From Flavobacteriaceae bacterium (lineage in GTDB: Bacteria; Bacteroidota; Bacteroidia; Flavobacteriales; Flavobacteriaceae), in assembly GCA_016780435.1 (NCBI GenBank), contig JADHLU010000073.1:1-5633 (forward strand): a stretch of DNA of 5,633 nucleotides. The letters are read 5' to 3'. A program made the position numbers and the translations under genes. A model generated the notes under the pieces. It had not been told where the DNA came from and did not search any database. It saw only the letters and a program-made list of their open reading frames with translations. This document shows positions 1-5,633 of this stretch, piece after piece (the first letter of the stretch is position 1; every line of letters starts with the position of its first letter).

Positions 1-449
1 GCGCCTGGACTTTCAGAGGTGTAATCGGCCGGATCACTCACTCGAGAGTCAATATCTCCGCTCATAATCACAAAGTGATTCGGATTCTTTTTTCCGCGCT
101 TAATGGCCACCACATTGACCACATCTACATCTTTAACTATGCGCTCGTTGGTGCCTTTTGGAAAAAAATTATGTTGGTAAAATACCTCCAGGCAGTTGCC
201 ACAATCAGCAGCTATCTGGTCAAATTCTTTCTTGATGTACCGTCGGGCAGCACCTATACCCCTTGTAGCCGAAAGGGTATCACTTAGGGTATGCCTAGTG
301 CCGAAGTCAACCAGGGCTTGAACGTCTTTTTTGATGCGATCGGCATCAACCGACTCGATGATCTCATAGATTCGTTGATCGGTCTGGGCACTTAACAGTT
401 GAAGTGACAGCAGACAGCATCCGATAAAAAAAGTCAAAGCGTGTTTCAT
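1..449 (-). CDS. Secreted M28-family peptidase (aminopeptidase-like), N-terminal part, cut by left window edge
   Basis: Reading leftwards from the ATG at 449-447, the frame stays open to the window edge for 149 codons. Residues 1-21 look like a Sec signal peptide: Met-Lys-His, then a hydrophobic core (LTFFIGCCLLSLQLL), with likely cleavage in LSA|QT, an Ala-Gln junction common in Bacteroidota exported proteins. Residues 31-60 (ESVDADRIKKDVQALVDFGT, then RHTLSD) resemble the N-terminal helix region of secreted M28 peptidases. Residues 111-119 (VNVVAIKRG) and 126-149 (FVIMSGDIDSRVSD through TSESPG) match the strand and first metal-site region of that family, where VNVVA and SGHxDSR are typical. 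The remaining zinc ligands and the catalytic Glu would lie beyond the edge. The expected role is removal of N-terminal amino acids from peptides in the periplasm or outside the cell. The first-ligand His appears replaced by Asp132, so activity is uncertain. A Cys83-x-x-Cys86 pair could form a disulfide after export. The gene follows the fad operon on the same strand but lies beyond a terminator, so it is probably a separate unit. The fold family is fairly secure; the substrate is unknown. Confidence 0.8.
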   Translation of the reverse strand, partial: MKHALTFFIGCCLLSLQLLSAQTDQRIYEIIESVDADRIKKDVQALVDFGTRHTLSDTLSATRGIGAARRYIKKEFDQIAADCGNCLEVFYQHNFFPKGTNERIVKDVDVVNVVAIKRGKKNPNHFVIMSGDIDSRVSDPADYTSESPG

Positions 450-462
450 ACGGAGTTAAGAT

Positions 463-478
463 TTCTATAAATATAGAA
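463..478. repeat. 16-bp perfect inverted repeat (TTCTATA-AA-TATAGAA) in the peptidase leader region
   Basis: Seven-base arms at 463-469 and 472-478 are perfectly complementary around a 2-base centre. The centre is too short for a good RNA hairpin, so a binding site for a dimeric regulator is the more natural reading. It overlaps the candidate -7 box and ends 14 bases before the ATG of the secreted peptidase gene. The palindrome is seen directly; any operator role is inferred, and AT-rich promoter DNA can produce such symmetry by chance. Confidence 0.45.
468..475 (-). promoter_or_regulatory. Possible Bacteroidota -7 box for the M28 peptidase gene
   Basis: On the minus strand this reads TATATTTA, matching 7 of 8 positions of the Bacteroidota -7 consensus TAnnTTTG. 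It lies 18 bases upstream of the peptidase ATG, which would leave a 5' leader of only about 10-15 bases. No convincing TTTG-type -33 element is visible at the usual spacing upstream. The stretch is AT-rich, so a chance match is quite possible. It is the best candidate in the roughly 50 bases between the terminator and the gene. Confidence 0.3.
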
Positions 479-496
479 GTTCGCAGCGAATGGAAA

Positions 497-528
497 TTAA
501 AAAGGCCGCAGTAACGCGGCCTTTTTAA
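497..528 (-). terminator. Intrinsic terminator of the fadNAE operon
   Basis: A perfect 13-bp stem pairs 497-509 with 516-528 around a 6-base loop at 510-515. Its core is GGCCGC/GCGGCC and it is flanked by A-runs and T-runs. In the minus-strand transcript the hairpin starts 19 bases after the fadE stop codon and its 3' arm ends in five Us followed by AAUUU, the layout of a Rho-independent terminator. The symmetric A/T flanks would let it act on the plus strand too, though no plus-strand gene is seen arriving here. It separates the fad operon from the downstream peptidase gene. Confidence 0.88.
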
Positions 529-547
529 CAACTTGCCCAAACATTGT

Positions 548-2371
548 TTAGGCAATGGCGTCGTAGACGTATCCGTCTTTTTCTTTAATCGCTTCGGCGA
601 TCAATTCTTTAAGCGCCGTGATATTCGGAAGCTTGTGGTATTTGGTAAAGCGCTTGAGCCCCATAAGCATGGCTTTTTGTTCGTCGCCCTCGGCAAATGA
701 CGCTATGCCTTCTTTTGCCCTCTTACTAATGTGTTCAACGGCATTGAATACATAGAGTTCGGTCATGGCAATTTGAACCGTCTGCGAGTCAGCCCCAAAG
801 CGGTCTATGTTCTTAAGGGTACGGTACACGGCAGATTCGGCCATGTAGATTTCAATTAAGATGTCGGCGGCAGCCATAAGAAGCATTTGATGCGATTCGA
901 GCTCGGTTCCGTATTTCTCAACTGCGGCACCTGCGACCATTAAAAATACCTTCTTAAGGCGCTTTACAAGGTCAGACTCTTGACTCAGCGCTTCGCTGAA
1001 ATCGGGGACGTCAAAACTGGGAATACCCATAAGCTCTTCTTTCACCGCATAGGCCGGACCCAATAAATCTACATGACCTTTTAGGGCTTTTTTGATGAGC
1101 ATTCCAACGGAGAGCATGCGATTGATCTCGTTGGTTCCTTCGTAAATTCTTGAAATACGCGCATCTCTCCAGGCTGATTCCATTGGGGCGTCTGCGCTAA
1201 AGCCCATTCCGCCATAAATCTGAAGCCCTTCATCGCTGCAACTTTGAATGTGTTCAGAAACAATAACCTTCAAGATAGAGCACTCGATGGCAAATTCTTC
1301 AACCCCCTTAAGCTCGGCCTCTTGGTGAGACTCACCTTTTTCTAATCGGCTTAAAATACTGTGCTCGATATCGCTTGCGGCTCTGTAACAGGCCGATTCA
1401 TCGGCATAGCAATTTGAGGCCATTAGGGCTAGTTTCTCTTTGATGGCTCCAAAGTTGGCAATGGGTGTCTTAAACTGCACGCGCTCTTTGGCGTATTTGG
1501 TAGCCTCTCTAATCACTCGGCGTTCAGCATCTAAACAAGCCGCTGCAAGCTTAATTCGGCCTACATTCAGCGCGTTCATGGCAATTTTGAATCCGTTTCC
1601 GCGCTCTGAAAGCATGTTTTCAACGGGTACTTTGGTGTCGTTGAAGAAGACTTGCCGCGTAGAAGAAGAGTGAATACCTAACTTTTTCTCCTCTTCACCA
1701 AAGGTGATGCCGTTGTTGGGATCGTTTTCAACGATAAAACCGGTGATGTATTTGTCGTCTTCAATGCGCGCAAATACGATGAGCAAATTGGCGAATCCGG
1801 CGTTGGAGATCCACATTTTTTGACCGGTAATCAGGTAATGGGATCCGTCTTCAGAAAGAACTGCTTTGGTTTTTCCTGAATTGGCATCAGAGCCCGCTCC
1901 GGGTTCAGTAAGACAGTACGAGCCAAACCATTCTCCGCTGGCTAGTCTTGGAACGTATTTTTGCTTTTGCTCCTCGGTTCCGTATAGCGTAATTGGCATA
2001 GTGCCAATTCCTGTATGCGCTCCAAAGGCTGTGCTAAACGAGCCCGTTACTCCAGAAATGTAGTCACAGACCAGCATGGTAGACACAAAACCCATGCCCA
2101 TGCCTCCATAGGCTTCAGGCACCGCAATACTCAATAAGCCGAGTTCCCCCGCCTTTTGCATGCACTGCTTGGTGTAGTCGTAGTCTTTTTGTTCGAAGCG
2201 TTCCCAATGAGCCCATAGCTCGCGCTCGGCGAATTCTTTCGTGCTTTCACGCATCATTTTCTGATCTTCAGAAAGGTCTTCAAGGGTGAAGAATGCATCT
2301 AGGGTAGGAGTCTTGACGATAAATTGCCCTCCTCTTATGCGTGTTGCGGTAGTTGTTGATTGTTGTTCCAT
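548..2371 (-). CDS. fadE: Acyl-CoA dehydrogenase, FadE/very-long-chain type with C-terminal extension
   Basis: This 607-residue FAD enzyme carries out the first step of beta-oxidation, oxidising acyl-CoA to trans-2-enoyl-CoA and passing electrons to electron-transfer flavoprotein. The N-terminal helical domain spans about 30-150. The central beta domain follows, with the flavin/substrate motif CLTEPGAGSDA (153-163) and WISNAG (187-192). The C-terminal helical domain holds ERVQF (296-300), which contacts FAD in relatives, and LQIYGGMGF (383-391). IYEGTNEINR (409-418) places the catalytic base at Glu411. Classical short/medium-chain enzymes end soon after this motif. Here about 190 further residues form a helical extension like that of VLCAD/ACAD9 and Bacillus FadE (about 600 residues), suggesting long-chain substrates. 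The ATG at 2371 is supported because RGGQFIVKTPT (13-23) and the following FTLEDLSEDQK match the FadE N-terminus. No clear Shine-Dalgarno precedes it. It starts 13 bases after the fadA stop and is the last gene of the operon, ahead of a strong terminator. The family is certain; chain-length preference is inferred. Confidence 0.95.
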   Translation of the reverse strand: MEQQSTTTATRIRGGQFIVKTPTLDAFFTLEDLSEDQKMMRESTKEFAERELWAHWERFEQKDYDYTKQCMQKAGELGLLSIAVPEAYGGMGMGFVSTMLVCDYISGVTGSFSTAFGAHTGIGTMPITLYGTEEQKQKYVPRLASGEWFGSYCLTEPGAGSDANSGKTKAVLSEDGSHYLITGQKMWISNAGFANLLIVFARIEDDKYITGFIVENDPNNGITFGEEEKKLGIHSSSTRQVFFNDTKVPVENMLSERGNGFKIAMNALNVGRIKLAAACLDAERRVIREATKYAKERVQFKTPIANFGAIKEKLALMASNCYADESACYRAASDIEHSILSRLEKGESHQEAELKGVEEFAIECSILKVIVSEHIQSCSDEGLQIYGGMGFSADAPMESAWRDARISRIYEGTNEINRMLSVGMLIKKALKGHVDLLGPAYAVKEELMGIPSFDVPDFSEALSQESDLVKRLKKVFLMVAGAAVEKYGTELESHQMLLMAAADILIEIYMAESAVYRTLKNIDRFGADSQTVQIAMTELYVFNAVEHISKRAKEGIASFAEGDEQKAMLMGLKRFTKYHKLPNITALKELIAEAIKEKDGYVYDAIA

Positions 2372-2384
2372 AGCGAGTCTTGTG

Positions 2385-3575
2385 TTAAGCGATCAATTCA
2401 AATATTCCAGCGGCGCCTTGTCCGGTTCCTACGCACATAGTGACAAGCCCGTGTTTGCCCTTTAGCTGACGTTGGCGCATTTCATCAAAAAGTTGCACCG
2501 ATAATTTGGTTCCGGTGCAGCCCAGGGGATGGCCGAGGGCTATGGCACCGCCATTTACATTTACGGTTTTGGGGTCTAATTCGAGGGTGCGAATGACGGC
2601 CAAAGATTGAGAAGCGAATGCCTCGTTCAGTTCGATGAGCTCCAGGTCAGCTGTCGATAGTTGGGCCATTTTTAAGGCCTTCGGAACGGCCTCTACCGGA
2701 CCAATTCCCATAATTCTAGGCGCCACACCGGTTGCGGCATAGCTTACCAGGCGCGCAATGGGTTCTAATTGAAGCTCTTTGACCATTGCTTCGCTCATAA
2801 TCAGTGTAAATGCCGCTCCGTCGCTCATTTGAGAGGCGTTTCCTGCAGTTACAGACCCAGCGGCAGCAAAGACCGGTCTAAGTTTGGCGAGCTTTTCTAA
2901 ACTGGTGTCAGCTCTAGGACCTTCATCACGGTCTACCACATAGCTTCGTTCGGCTCTTTTGCCTTTTTGATCGAGGTAGACTTCGCTAACGGTAATAGGG
3001 GCTATTTGAGCTTTAAAGCGATCACTAGCCAAAGCCGCCAATGCCTTCTGATGTGACTCGAGGGCAAACTGATCTTGGTCTTCACGGTTCACCTGGTATT
3101 CTTTGGCCACCTCTTCGGCCGTGAGCCCCATATTCCAATAGTAATCAGCATGACCTGCGGCAGCGATCCCGTAATCGGGAGTGGGCTTGTACCCGCCCAT
3201 TGGAATGTAGCTCATGCTTTCAACCCCTCCGGCCACTATGCACTCAGCCATGCCTGACTGAATTTTGGCAGTTGCGATGGCGATCGTTTCTAGCCCAGAA
3301 GCGCAGTATCTATTAACCGTCACACCCGCAACGCTGTCTGTCTTTAATCCCATTAGCGAAACTAAGCGGGCCATATTCAAACCCTGCTCGGCTTCGGGCA
3401 TGGCGTTGCCTAAAATCAAATCATCTATGCGGTTTTTGTCTAATTGAGGCACTTGATCCAGCATGAAACTCAAGGTCTCAGCGGCTAACTCATCGGGCCT
3501 TTTAAACCGAAATAATCCTTTTGGAGCCTTTCCTACGGCCGTTCTGTAAGCCTTTACGATATATGCAGTCTTCAT
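2385..3575 (-). CDS. fadA: Acetyl-CoA acyltransferase (3-ketoacyl-CoA thiolase)
   Basis: This 396-residue thiolase has the normal family length and performs the last beta-oxidation step, cleaving 3-ketoacyl-CoA with CoA to give acetyl-CoA and a shortened acyl-CoA. The nucleophile is Cys91 in NRYCASGLE (88-96). The other active-site blocks are NEAF (317-320), GHPLGCTG (348-355) with His349, and CVGTGQGAAG (381-390) with the acid/base Cys381. The last block reads Cys-Val-Gly-Thr-Gly rather than the common Cys-x-Gly-Gly-Gly; the catalytic Cys and adjacent Gly are intact, so this is probably a lineage variant. Thiolases also act in biosynthesis (acetoacetyl-CoA formation), but the position between a FadN-like hydratase/dehydrogenase and an acyl-CoA dehydrogenase argues for fatty-acid breakdown. 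The ATG lies five bases after the fadN stop, so the two are very likely translationally linked; in bacteria such proteins often form one complex. Only a weak purine stretch (CTAAAGA) precedes the start. Confidence 0.96.
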   Translation of the reverse strand: MKTAYIVKAYRTAVGKAPKGLFRFKRPDELAAETLSFMLDQVPQLDKNRIDDLILGNAMPEAEQGLNMARLVSLMGLKTDSVAGVTVNRYCASGLETIAIATAKIQSGMAECIVAGGVESMSYIPMGGYKPTPDYGIAAAGHADYYWNMGLTAEEVAKEYQVNREDQDQFALESHQKALAALASDRFKAQIAPITVSEVYLDQKGKRAERSYVVDRDEGPRADTSLEKLAKLRPVFAAAGSVTAGNASQMSDGAAFTLIMSEAMVKELQLEPIARLVSYAATGVAPRIMGIGPVEAVPKALKMAQLSTADLELIELNEAFASQSLAVIRTLELDPKTVNVNGGAIALGHPLGCTGTKLSVQLFDEMRQRQLKGKHGLVTMCVGTGQGAAGIFELIA

Positions 3576-3580
3576 AGTCT

Positions 3581-5633
3581 TTAGTTTCTTAGCGGTTTGC
3601 CCGTTTTAAGCATATGTTGAATACGTTCGAGTGTCTTGCGCTCACCACAGAGCGACAAGAATGCCTCGCGTTCGATGTCTAATAAATAGCGCTCAGTTAC
3701 CTCGGTGTGTGCTGATAGGTCTCCTCCAGACATCACATAAGCCAACTTGTCGGCCATTTTTCGGTCGTACTCTGAAATGTAGTTTCCGGCTACCATACTA
3801 TCTGTACCAACCATAAAGGTGCCCAAGGCCTGCCTTCCAAGAACCTTGATGTCTGTGCGCTCAATGGGTCTGGTGTAGCCCTGATCTGCCATGATTCGGG
3901 CAGTAGCCTTAGCCACTGCTAATTGCTGATCATGATTGGCAATTACTATGTCTTTTCCTTTTTGTAGAATGCCCAGATCATAGGCCTCATAGGCCGAGGT
4001 AGATACCTTGGCCATGGCGATGGTCAAGAAATATTCACGCAGCGCATTGAGCTCAACATCCCCAGTTTTGTAGGTATCGGCAGCTCTGAGGGCCATCTCT
4101 TTAGAGCCCCCTCCGCCAGGTATAACCCCGACTCCAAACTCAACTAAACCGATATAGGTTTCTGCCGAAGCCACAACCCGGTCGGCGTGTAAACTGAGTT
4201 CGCATCCACCGCCTAAAGTCATTCCGTGAGGAGCGGCGATTACCGGTATACTGCTGTAGCGCATGCGCATCATGGTGTCTTGAAAGTACTTGATTGCCAT
4301 ATGAAGCTCATCATACTCTTGCTCTACCGCGAGCATAAAGATCATTCCTAGGTTAGCACCAACAGAAAAATTGGCGCCTTGATTACCGACCACTAGACCG
4401 TCAAAGTCGGCCTCAGCAATGTCAATGGCCTTGTTGAGCCCGGTGAGCACATCAGCCCCTATGGTATTCATTTTTGACCGGAACTCGGCACAGAGAATAC
4501 CATCACCCAAATCGAGTAGTTCAAAATCAGGGTTTTTGTAAACCGAATGGGTTTTACGCGTATTATCTAGAATGATAAAGGCATCTCTTCCTGGAATGCG
4601 CTCAAATTGCTTGGTGTCTAAGTTATAGAAGGTGGTGTGCCCCTGATCTAAGCCATAAAATGAAGAGGCGCCGCTTTCTTTGAGATCGTAAACCCACTGA
4701 GGCAGTTTGCGCTCTTCGGCCTCGGCCAGGGCGATCCCGTATTCTAATCCTAGGGCGCTCCATATTTCAAAAGGCCCGTGCTGCCAGCCGAATCCGGCTT
4801 TCATGGCATCGTCTATTTTGTAAACGGTATCGGTAATCTCACCTATGCGCTGGGCGACATAGGCAAAAAGGTCTCCAAAAACGGCACGGTAAAATTGACC
4901 GGCCTTATCGGTTCCGTCGCACAACACCCTGAATCGATCAGCTACATCACTGATGGCCTTGGTTTTTTCAAGGGTTTCGAACTGGGCTTTTTTAGCTGAC
5001 CGGTAAGTTAGTGTTTCGAGATCAAGGGTGAGAATTTCAGAAGATCCGTCTTCTTTTTTTACTTTTTTATAAAAGCCTTCTCCGGTTTTGGATCCCAACC
5101 GGTTTTGCTGCATCATATCTTCTATGAAAGACGGAAGCTGAAACACCTCATGCCGCTCATCGTCGGGGCAGTGCTCTTTTATGCCGTTGGCCACGTGAAC
5201 CAAGGTATCTAGTCCGACTACATCGACCGTTCTGAACGTGGCTGACTTGGGGCGCCCGATAACGGGACCGGTTAGCTTGTCTACCTCTTCTACGGTCATT
5301 TTCAGTGCCTTTACGCGATGAAAAAGACTTTGAATGCTAAAGATTCCTATACGGTTTCCGATAAATGCAGGGGTGTCCCTAGCGACTACTAAGCGTTTAC
5401 CCAAAAACCGACTTCCGTAATCACTAAAAAAGTCAACGACGTCTTTTTTAGTCTTCGGACCCGGAATGATCTCCAAAAGTTTAAGGTAGCGCGCCGGATT
5501 AAAAAAGTGTGTTCCGCAGAAGTGCTGTTGAAAATCTTCACTTCGCCCTTCAGACATGAGGTGAATGGGGATTCCGGAGGTGTTTGAACTCACTAGTGTT
5601 CCCGGTTTACGGTACTTTTCTATAGACTCAAAC
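3581..5633 (-). CDS. fadN: 3-hydroxyacyl-CoA dehydrogenase / enoyl-CoA hydratase fusion (FadN type), 5' end outside the window
   Basis: The visible 683 residues catalyse two steps, hydration of 2-enoyl-CoA and NAD-dependent oxidation of 3-hydroxyacyl-CoA. The frame is open to the right edge and reads FESIEKYRKPGTLVSSNTSG, the usual middle of the NAD-binding domain; about 100-115 N-terminal residues, including the Rossmann GxGxxG, are missing. Numbered from the first visible codon, the dehydrogenase part has NTSG (17-20), THFFNP with catalytic His42, LLEIIPG with Glu54 (12 residues later, as in human HADH) and FIGNRIG (90-96). A second dehydrogenase C-terminal-like region (about 240-330) follows. 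The crotonase domain (about 365-540) has the oxyanion-hole block SVGANL (423-428), GGGCEL with Glu478, and VEFGVGVIPGGGG with Glu498; the two catalytic glutamates are 20 apart as in rat enoyl-CoA hydratase. A helical tail follows. Dehydrogenase-before-hydratase is the reverse of E. coli FadB and matches Bacillus FadN (about 790 residues). A GTG at 5593-5591 is an internal Val codon, not the start. Confidence 0.95.
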   Translation of the reverse strand, partial: FESIEKYRKPGTLVSSNTSGIPIHLMSEGRSEDFQQHFCGTHFFNPARYLKLLEIIPGPKTKKDVVDFFSDYGSRFLGKRLVVARDTPAFIGNRIGIFSIQSLFHRVKALKMTVEEVDKLTGPVIGRPKSATFRTVDVVGLDTLVHVANGIKEHCPDDERHEVFQLPSFIEDMMQQNRLGSKTGEGFYKKVKKEDGSSEILTLDLETLTYRSAKKAQFETLEKTKAISDVADRFRVLCDGTDKAGQFYRAVFGDLFAYVAQRIGEITDTVYKIDDAMKAGFGWQHGPFEIWSALGLEYGIALAEAEERKLPQWVYDLKESGASSFYGLDQGHTTFYNLDTKQFERIPGRDAFIILDNTRKTHSVYKNPDFELLDLGDGILCAEFRSKMNTIGADVLTGLNKAIDIAEADFDGLVVGNQGANFSVGANLGMIFMLAVEQEYDELHMAIKYFQDTMMRMRYSSIPVIAAPHGMTLGGGCELSLHADRVVASAETYIGLVEFGVGVIPGGGGSKEMALRAADTYKTGDVELNALREYFLTIAMAKVSTSAYEAYDLGILQKGKDIVIANHDQQLAVAKATARIMADQGYTRPIERTDIKVLGRQALGTFMVGTDSMVAGNYISEYDRKMADKLAYVMSGGDLSAHTEVTERYLLDIEREAFLSLCGERKTLERIQHMLKTGKPLRN

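Noticed and set aside
75..287. A 70-codon plus-strand reading frame opposite the peptidase gene.
   Set aside because: It is antisense to a region with clear M28-like protein sequence, has no ribosome site or family resemblance, and is best explained as a chance frame.
414..425. A possible lipoprotein Cys (Phe-Ile-Gly-Cys) in the peptidase signal sequence.
   Set aside because: The Cys occurs at residue 11, in the middle of the hydrophobic core, which continues for about eight more residues to a good LSA|Q cleavage site. This fits ordinary signal peptidase I export better.
364..555. A 63-codon minus-strand reading frame across the fadE end, terminator and peptidase start.
   Set aside because: It runs through the terminator hairpin and overlaps the signal peptide of the better-supported peptidase frame. 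Its protein shows no recognisable pattern.
1440..2063. Plus-strand reading frames (1440-1673 and 1866-2063) inside fadE.
   Set aside because: They mirror conserved acyl-CoA dehydrogenase codons on the opposite strand and show no independent coding signs.
3075..4999. Several short plus-strand reading frames (3075-3257, 3265-3447, 3631-3816, 4778-4999) inside fadA and fadN.
   Set aside because: All lie antisense within strongly conserved enzyme genes and have no recognisable product or translation signals.
3581..5593. Start of the dehydrogenase/hydratase gene at the GTG ending at 5593.
   Set aside because: The frame continues open to the window edge, and the residues before it (FESIEKYRKPGTL) are typical family sequence. 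The conserved NTS motif right after the GTG lies deep inside the NAD-binding domain, so this codon is an internal Val.
1..5633. A search by eye for CRISPR arrays, tRNA or rRNA genes, insertion sequences, attachment sites or a defence or toxin system.
   Set aside because: No spaced direct repeats, RNA-gene motifs, transposase sequence or unfamiliar gene cluster was seen. Nearly all bases belong to four recognisable genes.

Overview
The window holds four protein-coding regions, all on the minus strand. Gene order, moderate GC content, weak or absent Shine-Dalgarno sequences and a possible TAnnTTTG-type -7 box suggest a member of the Bacteroidota, perhaps Flavobacteriia-like. This assignment is inferred from protein style and was not tested by a search.

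Reading in the direction of transcription (right to left), positions 5633 to 548 carry a compact fatty-acid beta-oxidation operon in the order fadN-fadA-fadE. The first gene is a fused 3-hydroxyacyl-CoA dehydrogenase/enoyl-CoA hydratase, cut by the right edge so that its NAD-binding N-terminus lies outside. Five bases later comes a thiolase (acetyl-CoA acyltransferase), and 13 bases after that a long acyl-CoA dehydrogenase with a C-terminal extension. Together the three cover a full turn of the beta-oxidation spiral: FadE oxidises acyl-CoA to enoyl-CoA, FadN hydrates it and oxidises the hydroxyacyl-CoA, and FadA cleaves it to acetyl-CoA plus a shortened acyl-CoA. Catalytic residues can be seen in all three proteins. 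No acyl-CoA synthetase, electron-transfer flavoprotein or regulator lies inside the window.

A strong GC-rich hairpin with a T-run (497-528) closes the operon just after fadE. Beyond it, a short AT-rich stretch with a 16-bp palindrome (463-478) may be the promoter/operator region of the next gene. That gene (449 to the left edge) encodes the first 149 residues of a secreted protein resembling M28-family zinc aminopeptidases. It has a clear signal peptide and is cut by the left edge. Its motif reads Asp-Ile-Asp-Ser where classical M28 enzymes have His-x-Asp-Ser.

Nothing here looks like a new system. The window is mostly ordinary core metabolism. The points worth a second look are the altered zinc-ligand position in the M28-like protein and the palindrome in front of it.
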